DNA of 64,000 nucleotides from Streptomyces sp. NBC_00273 (GCF_036178145.1 NZ_CP108067.1:6461501-6525500), one strand, 5' to 3'; shown: positions 35,198-45,012, numbered from the stretch's first letter. The notes: generated by a model from the sequence alone, not told the origin. Made by a program: numbers and translations.

Positions 35198-35893
35198 GTG
35201 CTGCCAGTTCGGGGTGGGGACGGCCGGAAGCTGACGGTCTGGGGCACCCGTACCACCTGGAGCACCGTGGGGGACGGGGAGTTCTTCTGCCCCGCCTGCG
35301 GTGGCGACCGCAATTACCGCAGGCGGATCGGACGGCGCCGGTTCACCGTCCTCGGGGTGCCGCTGCTGCCCCGAGGGCAGGCCGGGCCCGTCATCGAGTG
35401 CCAGGGCTGCCGTGCGCGCTTCGCCACCGACGTCCTGGACCACCTCACCACGACCCGCTTCACGGCCCTCCTGCGCGACGCCGTGCACACCGTGGCGCTG
35501 GCCGTGCTCACCGCGGGCGGAACGGCCTCGCGCGGCGCGCTGGAGGCCGCGGTGGGCGCCGTACGGGCCGCGGGCTTCCAGGACTGCACCGAGGAGCAGC
35601 TGGAGTCCCTCGTGGAGGCGCTGTCCACGGACGAGGGACGGCTCGGGCTGTACGACGTCCCGGAGTGTTGCGGGGCCGCGCTGTCGATAGAGCTCCACGA
35701 GGCCCTGGAACCGTTGGCCCCGCACCTGGCCGGCCCGGGCCGCGAATCGATCCTGCTCCAGGGGGCCCGCATCGCACTCGCGGACGGCCCGTACACCCCG
35801 GCCGAGCGCGAGGTGCTCGCGACGGTCGGCTCGGCGCTGCGGATCGACACGGACGAGGTGACCCGACTGCTGTCGGCGGTACGCGCTCCCTGA
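35198..35893 (+). CDS. TerB-like protein with N-terminal zinc ribbon
   Basis: 231 aa. The first 70 residues form a zinc ribbon (FFCPACGGDRNYRRR... VIECQGCRARF). Residues 80-230 form a TerB-type helical domain, with LLQGARIALADGPYTPAERE (acidic, metal-binding) at the end. TerB proteins belong to tellurite and phage-resistance-associated systems, but isolated copies like this are common in Streptomyces. The GTG at 35198 has GGAGG upstream. A long inverted repeat follows. Confidence 0.8.
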   Translation: MLPVRGGDGRKLTVWGTRTTWSTVGDGEFFCPACGGDRNYRRRIGRRRFTVLGVPLLPRGQAGPVIECQGCRARFATDVLDHLTTTRFTALLRDAVHTVALAVLTAGGTASRGALEAAVGAVRAAGFQDCTEEQLESLVEALSTDEGRLGLYDVPECCGAALSIELHEALEPLAPHLAGPGRESILLQGARIALADGPYTPAEREVLATVGSALRIDTDEVTRLLSAVRAP

Positions 35894-35915
35894 GGGGCGT
35901 TCCAACGGATCTCAC

Positions 35916-35956
35916 ACCAGCGGCCCTGTGCGAATCCATCGCGCAGGGCCGCTGGT
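35916..35956 (+). terminator. Terminator after terB-like gene
   Basis: Perfect 13-bp stem ACCAGCGGCCCTG/CAGGGCCGCTGGT, extendable by about 4 bp, 22 nt after the stop. Confidence 0.8.
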
Positions 35957-36506
35957 GTCCGACCCGTGGACTCCGGACGGGCCCGTTCCGTCCAGAACGG
36001 CCTTCCGTGACGTAACGATCCGGCCTCGCAGGGCCTGTTTCGGGACGCGTGAACGGCGTGTGAAGGGTGCGGGCGCGGGCTCCGTGCCCGATGTGTCCAC
36101 CAGTCGGACGGGCGGAACAGTGCGTTCGAGTTTGCCCTTCCGAAGGGCTGCAAACCTCGTATCCGCACGTCATGGGGCAGGTGCTTCACGGGTGCGCGGC
36201 GGGAAGGGTGGGCTCCGCACCGCTGTGCGCATACGCCTGTCGCGGACTCCGCACCACTGGAGAAACCTACAGATCGAGCAGGCCTGAACGTCAACAGTTT
36301 GTCGAAGTCGACGATATGTGTGAGGCCACCCACAGGCGTTCAATTCCGGTCACACGACAAGACGGCGCCGTTAACACAGCGCGGCTTCGATTCGCTCCAC
36401 CGTGAATGCACTGACAACCCTGGCGTACCAACGGGTTAGCGACCCACTACGCCCCAGGGATAACCAGATCTCCTCTCACTTACCTACCTTGAAGGGCAAG
36501 GCTGAG
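35957..36506. other. 550-bp leader region before the nucleobase permease
   Basis: No supported gene. A hairpin GTTTGCCCTT/AAGGGC-tg-CAAAC lies at 36130-36155. The last 200 bp are noticeably less GC-rich (GTTAAC near 36370, GGGATAAC near 36458), as expected for promoter and operator DNA. I see no purine-riboswitch core. A frame open from 36402 would extend the permease by 35 residues without matching homologous starts. Confidence 0.5.
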
Positions 36507-37982
36507 ATGGCACGTGTCGCCGCCCGGCTTTCCACCGACGGAGAGCAGAGCACGCACCCGGTCGACGAGGTGCTCCCCCTCCCCAAGCTCGCGCTGTACG
36601 GCTTCCAGCACGTACTCGCCTTCTACGCCGGCGCGGTGATCGTTCCGATCATCGTCGGCAACGCGCTGAAGCTGAGCCCTGAACAGCTGGTCTACCTGAT
36701 CAACGCGGACCTCTTCACCTGCGGTATCGCCTCGATCATCCAGGCCTGGGGCATCGGTCGGATCGGTGCGCGCCTGCCGCTGATCCAGGGCGTGACCTTC
36801 ACCGCCGTCTCCCCGATGATCGCCATCGGTCTCGGCGCCGGCGGCGGCACCGCCGCCCTGCTGGTCATCTACGGCGCCGTGATCACCGCCGGTATCGCCA
36901 CCTTCGCCTTCGCCTGGCTCCCGGCCAAGGCGTTCCGGACGGTGATGCGGCTGTTCCCGCCGGTCGTCACCGGCACGGTGATCACCGTGCTGGGCATCGT
37001 CCTGATCCCGGTCGGTCTCAACGACGCCGCCGGCGGCCTCGGCAGCCCCGACTTCGGAGACCCGAAGAACTTCGCCTACGCCGGCGGCACGATGCTCTTC
37101 ATCCTCATCCTGATGAAGATCGGCAAGCCGTTCCTCTCCAGCATCTCGATCCTCCTCGGCCTGGTCGTCGGCACCACCGTCGCCTTCCTGCTCGGCGACG
37201 CGAAGTTCGGCGACGTGAGCAAGTCCGAGTGGATCGGCGTCACCACCCCCTTCCACTTCGGTGCTCCGAAGTTCGAGTGGTTCCCGATCGTCCTGATGCT
37301 CATCGTCATGCTGATCACCATGGTCGAGACGACCGGTGACACCTACGCCGTCGGTGACATCGTCGGCAAGGAGGTCGACAGCGAGACCGTCGCCCGCGCC
37401 CTGCGCGCCGACGGCGCCGCGACCGCGCTCGGTGGTGTCCTCAACTCCTTCCCGTACGTGGCCTTCGCCGAGAACGTCGGCCTGGTGCGGATGACGAAGG
37501 TGAAGAGCCGGTTCGTGGTGGTCGCCGCAGGTGTGTTCATGATCGTCCTGGGTCTGCTGCCCAAGGCCGCCGCGATCGTCGCCGCCGTCCCGCACGGAGT
37601 CCTCGGCGGCGCCGCGACCGTCATGTTCGCCATGGTCGCCCTGGCCGGTATCCAGACCCTGGCCAAGGTGGACCTGAAGGAGGAGAAGAACGCGCTCATC
37701 GTCGGTGTCTCCCTCGCCTTCGCCCTGCTCCCCGCGACCGTCCCGGTCCTCTTCACCAAGCACATGGACCCGGACCTGGCCTCGCTCCTCAACAGCGGTG
37801 TGACGCTCGGCGCCACGGCCGCCATCGTCCTCAACCTGGTCTTCAACGGCCTGGGCAAGGACGGCGCCCACGACGCCCCCAAGGTCGAACTGCCCGCCCA
37901 GCCGACGGCGGGCGAGGAGTCCTCGGCAGCCGTACCGGCCCCGTCGGGCGAGGGCGAAGAAGCCCGGACGCCGGCCTCCTGA
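36507..37982 (+). CDS. NCS2-family xanthine/uracil-type permease
   Basis: 491 aa with about 14 hydrophobic segments. The family signatures are LALYGFQHVLAFYAGAVIVP (QH motif, TM1), VETTGDTYAVGD (substrate-binding Glu, TM8) and LNSFPYVAFAENVGLV (NAT-type loop, TM10). This points to a nucleobase:cation symporter for uric acid or xanthine. The C-terminal 35 residues are acidic and Pro/Ala-rich, probably cytoplasmic. The ATG at 36507 has GAAGGG and AAGG elements upstream. Confidence 0.9.
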   Translation: MARVAARLSTDGEQSTHPVDEVLPLPKLALYGFQHVLAFYAGAVIVPIIVGNALKLSPEQLVYLINADLFTCGIASIIQAWGIGRIGARLPLIQGVTFTAVSPMIAIGLGAGGGTAALLVIYGAVITAGIATFAFAWLPAKAFRTVMRLFPPVVTGTVITVLGIVLIPVGLNDAAGGLGSPDFGDPKNFAYAGGTMLFILILMKIGKPFLSSISILLGLVVGTTVAFLLGDAKFGDVSKSEWIGVTTPFHFGAPKFEWFPIVLMLIVMLITMVETTGDTYAVGDIVGKEVDSETVARALRADGAATALGGVLNSFPYVAFAENVGLVRMTKVKSRFVVVAAGVFMIVLGLLPKAAAIVAAVPHGVLGGAATVMFAMVALAGIQTLAKVDLKEEKNALIVGVSLAFALLPATVPVLFTKHMDPDLASLLNSGVTLGATAAIVLNLVFNGLGKDGAHDAPKVELPAQPTAGEESSAAVPAPSGEGEEARTPAS

Positions 37983-37996
37983 CCCTCCCGCGGGGT

Positions 37997-38031
37997 GACC
38001 CCGGCCCGGGCCCCGCGCCCGGCCCGGGGTC
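37997..38031 (+). terminator. Terminator after the permease
   Basis: GACCCCGG...CCGGGGTC stem with further GC pairing inside, 15 nt after the stop. Confidence 0.7.
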
Positions 38032-38081
38032 GCTGTCGTGCGAGGCGGGGACACGCTGCCCGTGGTTCCGTCGCCGTACGG

Positions 38082-38087
38082 GACAAT
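38082..38087 (+). promoter_or_regulatory. -10-like hexamer of recO (leaderless)
   Basis: GACAAT followed by GGGCGC and the ATG. The same GGGACAATGGGCG string precedes dusB. Confidence 0.55.
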
Positions 38088-38093
38088 GGGCGC

Positions 38094-38840
38094 ATGAGCC
38101 TGTTCCGCGACGACGGCATCGTGCTGCGCACCCAGAAGCTGGGTGAGGCGGACCGCATCATCACGCTGTTGACCCGCGGCCACGGCCGGGTGCGGGCAGT
38201 CGCCCGCGGGGTCCGGCGCACGAAGTCCAAATTCGGCGCCGGGCTGGAACCTTTCTCCCACGCCGACGTGCAGTTCTTCGCCCGGGGCAGCGAACTGATC
38301 GGCCGCAGCCTGCCGCTCTGCACCCAGACCGAGATCATCGCCCCGTACGGCAACGGCATCGTCACCGACTACGCCCGCTACACCGCCGGCACCGCCATGC
38401 TGGAGACCGCCGAGCGGTTCACCGAGAACGAGGGCGAGCCCGCCGTGCAGCAGTACCTGCTGCTCGTCGGAGCCCTGCGTACCCTCTCGCGCGGCGAACA
38501 CGAACCCCACCTCATCCTCGATGCCTTCCTGCTGCGCTCCCTCGCCGTCAACGGCTACGCGCCCAGCTTCGAGGACTGCGCGAAGTGCGGCATCCACGGA
38601 CCCAACCGGCACTTCTCCGTCGCCGCGGGCGGGGTCATATGCGGGGACTGCCGGGTGCCCGGCAGCGTCGTACCCTCATCAGAGGCCATCGCCCTGCTCA
38701 GCGCCCTGCTGACGGGCGACTGGGGGCATGCCGACGCGTGTGAGGCGCGTCACGTGCGGGAGGGCAGCGGGCTGGTCTCCGCCTATTTGCACTGGCATCT
38801 GGAGCGCGGGCTACGCTCCCTGCGATACGTCGAGAAATAG
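38094..38840 (+). CDS. recO: DNA repair protein RecO
   Basis: 248 aa. It mediates RecA loading in the RecFOR pathway. The N-terminal OB fold (1-80) opens with [20 protein letters not shown]. The C-terminal helical domain has a four-Cys zinc knot: CAKCGIHG... VICGDC (about 162-185). The downstream neighbour uppS, 11 nt away, is the usual Streptomyces arrangement. No Shine-Dalgarno sequence; the promoter hexamer is 6 nt upstream. Confidence 0.95.
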   Translation: MSLFRDDGIVLRTQKLGEADRIITLLTRGHGRVRAVARGVRRTKSKFGAGLEPFSHADVQFFARGSELIGRSLPLCTQTEIIAPYGNGIVTDYARYTAGTAMLETAERFTENEGEPAVQQYLLLVGALRTLSRGEHEPHLILDAFLLRSLAVNGYAPSFEDCAKCGIHGPNRHFSVAAGGVICGDCRVPGSVVPSSEAIALLSALLTGDWGHADACEARHVREGSGLVSAYLHWHLERGLRSLRYVEK

Positions 38841-38851
38841 GAGCTGGGCAC

Positions 38852-39664
38852 ATGGCACGACGCGGGATTCTGGGACGCTCTCGCCGGGAGTACAAGGTTC
38901 CCGAGCCGCACCCGTCCGGTGCGGTCCCGCCGAAGATCCCCGGTGAGCTGGTCCCCAACCACGTCGCCGTCGTCATGGACGGCAACGGCCGCTGGGCGAA
39001 GGAGCGCGGTCTGCCGCGCACCGAGGGGCACAAGGTCGGCGAGGGCGTCGTGCTCGACGTGCTCAAGGGCTGCCTGGAGATGGGCGTCAAGAACCTCTCC
39101 CTGTACGCCTTCTCGACGGAGAACTGGAAGCGCTCGCCCGACGAGGTCCGCTTCCTGATGAACTTCAACCGCGACGTCATCCGCCGCCGCCGCGACGAGA
39201 TGAACGAGCTGGGCATCCGCATCCGCTGGGTCGGCCGCATGCCGAAGATGTGGAAGTCCGTCGTCCAGGAGCTCCAGGTCGCGCAGGAGCAGACCGTCGA
39301 CAACGACGCCATGACCCTGTACTTCTGCGTCAACTACGGCGGCCGCGCGGAGATCGCGGACGCGGCGCAGGCGATCGCCCGCGACGTGGCGGCCGGCCGG
39401 CTGGATCCGTCGAAGGTGAACGAGAAGACCTTCGCGAAGTACATGTACTACCCCGACATGCCGGACGTGGACCTCTTCCTGCGCCCCAGCGGCGAGCAGC
39501 GGACCTCCAACTACCTGCTCTGGCAGAGCGCGTACGCGGAGATGGTCTTCCAGGACGTGCTGTGGCCGGACTTCGACCGCCGCAACCTCTGGGCGGCCTG
39601 CCTGGAGTACGCCCAGCGCGACCGCCGCTTCGGCGGCGCCGTTCCGAACCAGCCGGCGGGTTAA
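38852..39664 (+). CDS. uppS: Isoprenyl transferase (undecaprenyl diphosphate synthase type)
   Basis: 270 aa cis-prenyltransferase making the C50-C55 carrier for cell-wall assembly. [20 protein letters not shown] carries the catalytic Asp and the P-loop-like site; [13 protein letters not shown] follows. The C-terminal [20 protein letters not shown] and [14 protein letters not shown] blocks complete the fold. AGGAG lies 8 nt before the ATG. It is cotranscribed with recO. Confidence 0.95.
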   Translation: MARRGILGRSRREYKVPEPHPSGAVPPKIPGELVPNHVAVVMDGNGRWAKERGLPRTEGHKVGEGVVLDVLKGCLEMGVKNLSLYAFSTENWKRSPDEVRFLMNFNRDVIRRRRDEMNELGIRIRWVGRMPKMWKSVVQELQVAQEQTVDNDAMTLYFCVNYGGRAEIADAAQAIARDVAAGRLDPSKVNEKTFAKYMYYPDMPDVDLFLRPSGEQRTSNYLLWQSAYAEMVFQDVLWPDFDRRNLWAACLEYAQRDRRFGGAVPNQPAG

Positions 39665-39681
39665 GCGGACTGAGCTGCCGT

Positions 39682-39687
39682 TATCCT
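39682..39687 (+). promoter_or_regulatory. -10-like hexamer of the YcxB-like gene
   Basis: TATCCT, 6 nt before the ATG at 39694, without a Shine-Dalgarno sequence. Confidence 0.45.
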
Positions 39688-39693
39688 CGCCGC

Positions 39694-40269
39694 ATGAACA
39701 TGGGTGGGGATCACAGTCAGTCGGTGGCGGAGCAGGCCGGCCGGGCCGGGGCGACGGGGGAGCAGGAGCAGGTCGTCTTCACGTACCGGCTGACGCTCGC
39801 CGACATCAAGGGAGCAGTTCGGGCCAGGGCCCGCCGGACGCCGGCGGGCCGGGCGGAGACGCTGCTCCTGCCGCTGCTGACGACCGTCGCCGTCGTGGGG
39901 CTGGGCCTGCTCGACGGCTCCCGGCCTCCCGTGATCGTGGCCTCGTCGGTCGCGGCCCTGTCCGCCGCGACCGTCGGTGTCTTCTGGATCCGGCGCACCA
40001 TGGCCCGTCGGGTGTTCTCCGTGACGGAGCCGTACGGGGAGTGCCGCACGGTGGCCGACGAGCGGGGCGCCGCGACCACGGGCGAGACCATGTCGTACAC
40101 GATGGACTGGACGCTCTTCGCGCAGTACACGGAGACGCCGGAGCTGTTCGTACTGTTCGGGGGCGCGCGTGCGGCTGCCGTGGCGACGCTGCCGAAGCGG
40201 GGCGCCCAGCACCCCGACGACATCGACCGCATGCGCGCGCTCCTGGCCCGGAACCTGAAGCAGGTCTAG
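39694..40269 (+). CDS. YcxB-like membrane protein
   Basis: 191 aa. A soluble N-terminal stretch (FTYRLTLADIKGAVRARARR) is followed by two adjacent transmembrane segments, about residues 50-95 (TLLLPLLTTVAVVGLGLL, VIVASSVAALSAATVGVFWI). The C-terminal domain ends ALLARNL, with WTLFAQYTETPELFVLFGG and AAVATLPKRGAQHPDDIDRM typical of YcxB-like C-terminal domains. Function unknown. It is convergent with zur. Confidence 0.75.
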   Translation: MNMGGDHSQSVAEQAGRAGATGEQEQVVFTYRLTLADIKGAVRARARRTPAGRAETLLLPLLTTVAVVGLGLLDGSRPPVIVASSVAALSAATVGVFWIRRTMARRVFSVTEPYGECRTVADERGAATTGETMSYTMDWTLFAQYTETPELFVLFGGARAAAVATLPKRGAQHPDDIDRMRALLARNLKQV

Positions 40270-40277
40270 GCCGTCTC

Positions 40278-40315
40278 AGCCGCTTGCGGGCCGGCGAGAT
40301 CCGGAAGGGGCGGCT
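40278..40315. terminator. Shared terminator between the ycxB-like gene and zur
   Basis: AGCCGC (40278-40283) pairs with GCGGCT (40310-40315), with partial inner pairing, in the 45-bp gap between convergent genes. Confidence 0.45.
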
Positions 40316-40743
40316 CAGCCCGCGGCGGCGCAGTCGGCGCAGGTGCCGAAGATCTCCACCGTGTGGGCGACGTTCACGTAGCCGTGCTCGGCCGCGATGG
40401 ACTCCGCCCACTTCTCCACGGCCGGCCCCTCCACCTCGACGGCCTTGCCGCACTTGCGGCAGACCAGGTGGTGGTGGTGGTCGCCGGTGGAGCACCGGCG
40501 GTAGACGGACTCGCCGTCGCTGGTGCGCAGGACGTCGACCTCGCCGGCGTCCGCGAGGGACTGGAGGGTGCGGTAGACGGTGGTCAGGCCCACGGAGTCG
40601 CCACGGTGCTTGAGCATGTCGTGGAGCTCCTGGGCGCTGCGGAACTCGTCCACCTCGTCCAGCGCCGCCGCGACCGCGGCCCGCTGCCGGGTGGATCGTC
40701 CTCGTACTGGCGCGGTATTCATCTCGCCAGGCGCAGTCGCCAC
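40315..40743 (-). CDS. zur: Zinc uptake regulator Zur (Fur family)
   Basis: 142 aa. The N-terminal winged helix (STRQRAAVAAALDEVDEFRS, then GLTTVYRTLQSLADAGEVD) is followed by a metal-binding, dimerisation half. That half contains STGDHHHHLVCRKCGK and the C-terminal C-A-D-C, which give the structural zinc site. With zinc it represses the neighbouring znu genes. The GTG at 40743 has a perfect AGGAGG 6 nt upstream, better than the ATG at 40722. It is the last gene of the leftward znuA-znuC-znuB-zur unit. Confidence 0.94.
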   Translation of the reverse strand: MATAPGEMNTAPVRGRSTRQRAAVAAALDEVDEFRSAQELHDMLKHRGDSVGLTTVYRTLQSLADAGEVDVLRTSDGESVYRRCSTGDHHHHLVCRKCGKAVEVEGPAVEKWAESIAAEHGYVNVAHTVEIFGTCADCAAAG

Positions 40744-40795
40744 CGGGTTCCTCCTCGTATCGGCCTCGGCCCATTGTGCCAGGCGGCCGACCTTT

Positions 40796-41662
40796 CTAGA
40801 CCTTCACATCGTCCCTCGTGCAGACCTCTTCGGCGGCGGCGCGGGCCGTCTTCGCCCGGCGCCCGGCCAGGGGCGCCGACACGGCGGCCATCACGACGAA
40901 GACGGCGATGGCGAGCAGCACGATCGCCGCGCCGGAAGGTGCGTCGAGGTAGTACGTGGCGGTCACGCCGCTGAGGGAGACCAGCACGCCGATCAGCATG
41001 GCGAGCGACAGCGTCGCGGCGAAGCCGCGGGTGACCCGCTGGGCGGCCGCGACCGGGATCACCATCATGGCGCTGACCAGCAGCAGGCCCACGATCCGCA
41101 TCGCCACCGTGACGGTGAGGGCGGCCGTGACGGCCATCAGGAGGTTCAGCGCGCGCACCGGCAGGCCGGTGACCCGGGCGAACTCCTCGTCCTGGCTGAT
41201 GGCGAACAGCTGGCGGCGCAGCCCGACGGTGACGCCGAGCACGAAGACGGCGAGGACCACCGCGGCCCAGACGTCCTCCGGTGCGACCGTGGTGATGCCG
41301 CCGAAGAGGTAGCTGCTCAGGGTGGCGGTGGAGCCCCCGGCCACGTTGATGATCATGACGCCGCCGGCCAGGCCGCCGTAGAAGAGCATGGCGAGCGCGA
41401 TGTCGCCGCTGGTCTTGCCGCGGGAGCGGATGTGCTCCATGCCGACCGCGCCGAGGACGGCGACGAGGGAGGCCATCCACACCGGGCTGGTGTTCAGCAG
41501 GAAGCCGAGGCCCACACCGGTGGTGGCCACGTGGCCGATGCCGTCGCCCATGACCGCCTGGCGGCGCTGGACGAGGTACGTGCCGATCGCGGGAGCGGTG
41601 AGGCCGACGATGGCGGCCGCGATCAGGGCCCGCTGCATGAAGGCGTATTCGAGGAGGTCCAT
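40796..41662 (-). CDS. znuB: Zinc ABC transporter permease
   Basis: 288 aa, about eight transmembrane segments. It belongs to the metal ABC-3 permease family: MDLLEYAFMQRALIAAAIVG, MGDGIGHVATTGVGLGF, LLVSAMMVIPVAAAQ. The ATG overlaps the znuC stop by 1 nt (TGATG). The C-terminal tail is charged and cytoplasmic. Confidence 0.94.
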   Translation of the reverse strand: MDLLEYAFMQRALIAAAIVGLTAPAIGTYLVQRRQAVMGDGIGHVATTGVGLGFLLNTSPVWMASLVAVLGAVGMEHIRSRGKTSGDIALAMLFYGGLAGGVMIINVAGGSTATLSSYLFGGITTVAPEDVWAAVVLAVFVLGVTVGLRRQLFAISQDEEFARVTGLPVRALNLLMAVTAALTVTVAMRIVGLLLVSAMMVIPVAAAQRVTRGFAATLSLAMLIGVLVSLSGVTATYYLDAPSGAAIVLLAIAVFVVMAAVSAPLAGRRAKTARAAAEEVCTRDDVKV

Positions 41663-42480
41663 CAGCTCAGCAGTCCCGTCCGCAGGGGCTCGGCGTCGTG
41701 CGCCGCGTGGGGGTGTACGTGGTCGTGGCCGGGCAGCGCGTGCTGGCCCACGGCCTCCGGAGGCGGCCCGTCGTGGACCACGCAGCCGTCGCGCAGCACG
41801 ACGGCCCGGTCGATCAGGGGCTCCAGCGGGCCCAGCTCGTGCAGGACCAGGAGCAGGGTGGTGCCGAGGGCCTTCTGCTCGCGCAGGGCGTTCGCCAGGA
41901 CCTCCTGGTTGGCGAGGTCGACGCCCGCCATCGGCTCGTCCATGATCAGCAGCTCGGGTTCGATGGCGAGCGCCCGGGCTATGAGCACCCGCTGGTGCTG
42001 GCCGCCGGAGAGGGCGTTGACCGAGGAGGAGCCGTACTCCTCCATGCCGAGCAGGGTGAGCGCGCGCTCGACCGCCGCCTTGTCGGCCTTGCGCAGGATC
42101 CCGAAGCGGGAGCGGGCGAGGCGGCCGGCGGAGACGACCTCACGGACGGTGGCGGGGACCCCGCTGGCCGCCGTGGTGCGCTGCGGGACGTACCCGATGC
42201 GCGACCACGCGCGGAAGCTCTTGAAGCCGGTGCCGAAGAGGGACAACTCGCCGTCGGTCAGCGGGACCTGGCCGACCACGGCGCGCACGGCCGTGGACTT
42301 GCCGGAGCCGTTGGCGCCGAGCAGGGCGACGACCTCGCCGCGCCGGACGGTGAGGTCGACTCCGCGCAGCACGGGGCGCGAGCCGAGCGAGGCCGTGGCC
42401 CCGCGCAGGGATATGACGGGCTGGTCCGCTGACTGTGCCGGCGTCGACTGCATGGCTCGCGCCTCCGTTGCTGCTGTCAT
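41662..42480 (-). CDS. znuC: Zinc ABC transporter ATP-binding protein
   Basis: 272 aa. Walker A is LLGANGSGKST, the signature is LSGGQHQR, Walker B is LLIMDEPMAG, and the switch His is in LVLHELG. The His-rich C-terminus (GQHALPGHDHVHPHAAHD) may sense zinc. Two starts are possible. The ATG at 42480, directly after the znuA stop, has GGAG 8 nt upstream. The ATG at 42453 has GGAGG 9 nt upstream. Confidence 0.94.
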   Translation of the reverse strand: MTAATEARAMQSTPAQSADQPVISLRGATASLGSRPVLRGVDLTVRRGEVVALLGANGSGKSTAVRAVVGQVPLTDGELSLFGTGFKSFRAWSRIGYVPQRTTAASGVPATVREVVSAGRLARSRFGILRKADKAAVERALTLLGMEEYGSSSVNALSGGQHQRVLIARALAIEPELLIMDEPMAGVDLANQEVLANALREQKALGTTLLLVLHELGPLEPLIDRAVVLRDGCVVHDGPPPEAVGQHALPGHDHVHPHAAHDAEPLRTGLLS

Positions 42481-43461
42481 CTACTTGGCTCCGAGCGCCT
42501 TCTGGAGGTTCTTCAGGTTCGACCGCATGACCTCGAAGTAGTCAGCGCCCTGGGACTTGTCGGTGATTCCTTCGAGCGGGTCCAGGACGTCGGTCTTCAG
42601 GCCGGTGTCCGCCGCGAGGGTCCTGGCCGTCTTGTCGCTGGCCAGCGTCTCGAAGAACACGGTGGAGACATTCTCCTGCTTCGCGAGGCCCTGGAGTTCC
42701 TTCATGCGGGCCGGGCTCGGCTCGGACTCGGGGTCGACGCCGGCGATGGCCTCCTGGTCGAGGCCGTAGCGCTCGGCGAGGTAGCCGAAGGCGGAGTGGG
42801 TGGTGATGAAGGTCTTGGAGGCGGTGTTCTGCAGCCCGTCCTTGAACTCCGTGTCCAGCGCGGTCAGTTTGCCGAGGAGCTCGTCGGTGTTCTTCTTGTA
42901 GTCCGCGGCGTGGTCGGGGTCGGCCTTCTCCAGGGCCGCGCCGACTCCCTTGGCGATCTCCGCGTACTTGACGGGGTCGAGCCAGACGTGCGGGTCCTTG
43001 CCGGCCTCGCCGTGGCCGTGGTCGTGGCCCTCGCCCTCGGCGTGGGCCTCCTCGGCGCCGTGGTCGTGGCCGGCCGAGCCGTGGACCTCCAACGCGGTGA
43101 GGGTCGCGGCGTCGACGACGTTCTTCACGCCGGACTGGGCGACGGCCTTGTCGACGGCGGGCTGCAGGCTCTTGAGGTAGAGGACCACGTCGGACTCACC
43201 GAGCTGCGCGGTCTGCTTGGGGCTGATCTCCAGATCGTGGGGTTCGACGCCGGGCTTGGTCAGGCTGTCGACCTTCACGTGGTCCTTGCCGATCTGCTCG
43301 GCGAGGAAGGCCATGGGGTAGAACGACGCCGTCACGCCGACCTTGCCGTCCTTGCTGCCACCGGTGCCGGCGGCGGCTCCGGAGCAGGCGGTCAGGGCCG
43401 TGGCGCCGAGGGCGACGGCTCCGGCGAGGGCGGCGGTGGGTATGAGGCGTCGTACGTTCAT
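42481..43461 (-). CDS. znuA: Zinc ABC transporter substrate-binding lipoprotein
   Basis: 326 aa. Lipobox ALTACSG (Cys at about residue 26) after a hydrophobic signal. Cluster A-I binding fold: SFYPMAFLAEQIG, VEPHDLEISPKQ (His ligand), a His/Glu-rich loop (GHDHGAEEAHAEGEGHDHGH) typical of zinc-specific members, WLDPVKYAE and ITTHSAFGYLAERYGL. The ATG at 43461 was chosen; ATGs at 43470 and 43476 are in frame. A Zur box lies upstream. Confidence 0.94.
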   Translation of the reverse strand: MNVRRLIPTAALAGAVALGATALTACSGAAAGTGGSKDGKVGVTASFYPMAFLAEQIGKDHVKVDSLTKPGVEPHDLEISPKQTAQLGESDVVLYLKSLQPAVDKAVAQSGVKNVVDAATLTALEVHGSAGHDHGAEEAHAEGEGHDHGHGEAGKDPHVWLDPVKYAEIAKGVGAALEKADPDHAADYKKNTDELLGKLTALDTEFKDGLQNTASKTFITTHSAFGYLAERYGLDQEAIAGVDPESEPSPARMKELQGLAKQENVSTVFFETLASDKTARTLAADTGLKTDVLDPLEGITDKSQGADYFEVMRSNLKNLQKALGAK

Positions 43462-43482
43462 GACATCCATTTTCATCAAAGA

Positions 43483-43497
43483 TGGAAACGATTGTCA
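43483..43497. promoter_or_regulatory. Zur box upstream of znuA
   Basis: TGGAAACGATTGTCA, an imperfect 15-bp palindrome of the Streptomyces Zur box type TGAAAATNATTTTCA (12 of 14 informative positions on the minus strand). It sits 22 nt from the znuA start, where Zur would occlude the promoter. Confidence 0.8.
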
Positions 43498-43616
43498 AAA
43501 ACCCAGGTGGGGGGCCTGGGTGGGCGGGCGTGGAAGGGGAACCGATTTGAAAGGGGGGGTGCGGGCGCCGGTAATCTAAAGACTTCGCCGTTCGTCCTCG
43601 TAATGAAGAGAGCACC

Positions 43617-44999
43617 GTGGCCGCCGACAAGATCGAAACCATCGTCAGCCTGAGCAAGCGCCGTGGCTTCGTTTTCCCGTGCAGTGAGATCTACGGCGGC
43701 TCCAAGGCCGCCTGGGACTACGGCCCGCTCGGTGTCGAGCTCAAGGAGAACATCAAGCGCCAGTGGTGGAAGGCGATGGTCACCGGGCGTGAGGACATCG
43801 TCGGTATCGACTCCTCCGTGATCCTGGCCCCCGAGGTGTGGGTGGCCTCCGGCCACGTCGCCACCTTCTCGGACCCGCTGACCGAGTGCACCTCCTGCCA
43901 CAAGCGCCACCGCGCGGACCACCTTGAAGAGGCGTACGAGGCCAAGCACGGCCGTATGCCCGCCAATGGTCTCGCCGACATCAACTGCCCCAACTGTGGT
44001 GTGAAGGGCCAGTTCACCGAGCCCAAGCAGTTCTCCGGCATGCTGGAGACCCACCTCGGCCCGACCCAGGACACCGGCTCGAAGGCGTACCTGCGCCCCG
44101 AGACCGCCCAGGGCATCTTCACCAACTTCTCCGTGGTGCAGACCACTTCGCGCAAGAAGCCGCCCTTCGGCATCGCGCAGATGGGCAAGTCCTTCCGGAA
44201 CGAGATCACTCCGGGCAACTTCATCTTCCGCACCCGCGAGTTCGAGCAGATGGAGATGGAGTTCTTCGTCAAGCCGGGCGAGGACGAGCAGTGGCAGGAG
44301 TACTGGATGCAGGAGCGGTGGAACTGGTACCGCGACCTCGGCATCCGCGAGGAGAACATCCGCTGGTACGACCACCCGAAGGAGAAGCTGTCCCACTACT
44401 CGAAGCGCACCGCCGACATCGAGTACCGCTTCAACTTCGGTGGCAACGAGTTCTCGGAGCTCGAAGGCGTCGCCAACCGCACCGACTTCGACCTCAAGGC
44501 CCACTCCGCCGCCTCGGGTGCGAACCTCACGTACCACGACCAGGAGACGGGTGAGCGCTACACCCCGTACGTCATCGAGCCGGCCGCCGGTGTGAACCGC
44601 GCCATGCTCGCCTTCATGCTCGACGCGTACAACGAGGACGAGGCCCCGAACGCCAAGGGCGTCATGGAGAAGCGCACCGTGATGCGCCTCGACCCGCGCC
44701 TGGCCCCGATCAAGGTCGCCGTCCTGCCGCTGTCCCGCAACGCGCAGCTGTCGCCGAAGGCCAAGGGCCTCGCCGCCGACCTGCGCAAGAACTGGAACAT
44801 CGAGTTCGACGACGCGGGCGCCATCGGCCGCCGCTACCGCCGCCAGGACGAGATCGGTACGCCGTTCTGCGTCACCGTCGACTTCGACACCCTGGACGAC
44901 AACGCGGTGACCGTGCGCGAGCGCGACACCATGAAGCAGGAGCGCGTCTCCCTGGACCAGATCCAGGCCTACCTCGGCAGCCGCCTGCTCGGCTGCTAG
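43617..44999 (+). CDS. glyS: Glycine-tRNA ligase (class II, dimeric type)
   Basis: 460 aa. It charges tRNA-Gly. Motif 1 is at the N-terminus ([28 protein letters not shown]). A zinc-like Cys cluster CTSCHKRH... CPNCG sits at about 97-130. Motif 2 is [15 protein letters not shown]...[15 protein letters not shown]; motif 3 is near [10 protein letters not shown]. The anticodon-binding domain covers about 355-455. The GTG at 43617 is supported by the conserved N-terminus. A 21-bp terminator follows. Confidence 0.96.
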   Translation: MAADKIETIVSLSKRRGFVFPCSEIYGGSKAAWDYGPLGVELKENIKRQWWKAMVTGREDIVGIDSSVILAPEVWVASGHVATFSDPLTECTSCHKRHRADHLEEAYEAKHGRMPANGLADINCPNCGVKGQFTEPKQFSGMLETHLGPTQDTGSKAYLRPETAQGIFTNFSVVQTTSRKKPPFGIAQMGKSFRNEITPGNFIFRTREFEQMEMEFFVKPGEDEQWQEYWMQERWNWYRDLGIREENIRWYDHPKEKLSHYSKRTADIEYRFNFGGNEFSELEGVANRTDFDLKAHSAASGANLTYHDQETGERYTPYVIEPAAGVNRAMLAFMLDAYNEDEAPNAKGVMEKRTVMRLDPRLAPIKVAVLPLSRNAQLSPKAKGLAADLRKNWNIEFDDAGAIGRRYRRQDEIGTPFCVTVDFDTLDDNAVTVRERDTMKQERVSLDQIQAYLGSRLLGC

Positions 45000-45012
45000 G
45001 TCCTGCCGCACG

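Noticed and set aside
35957..36506. Purine riboswitch before the nucleobase permease
   Set aside because: No conserved purine-aptamer core or loop-loop complementarity is visible.
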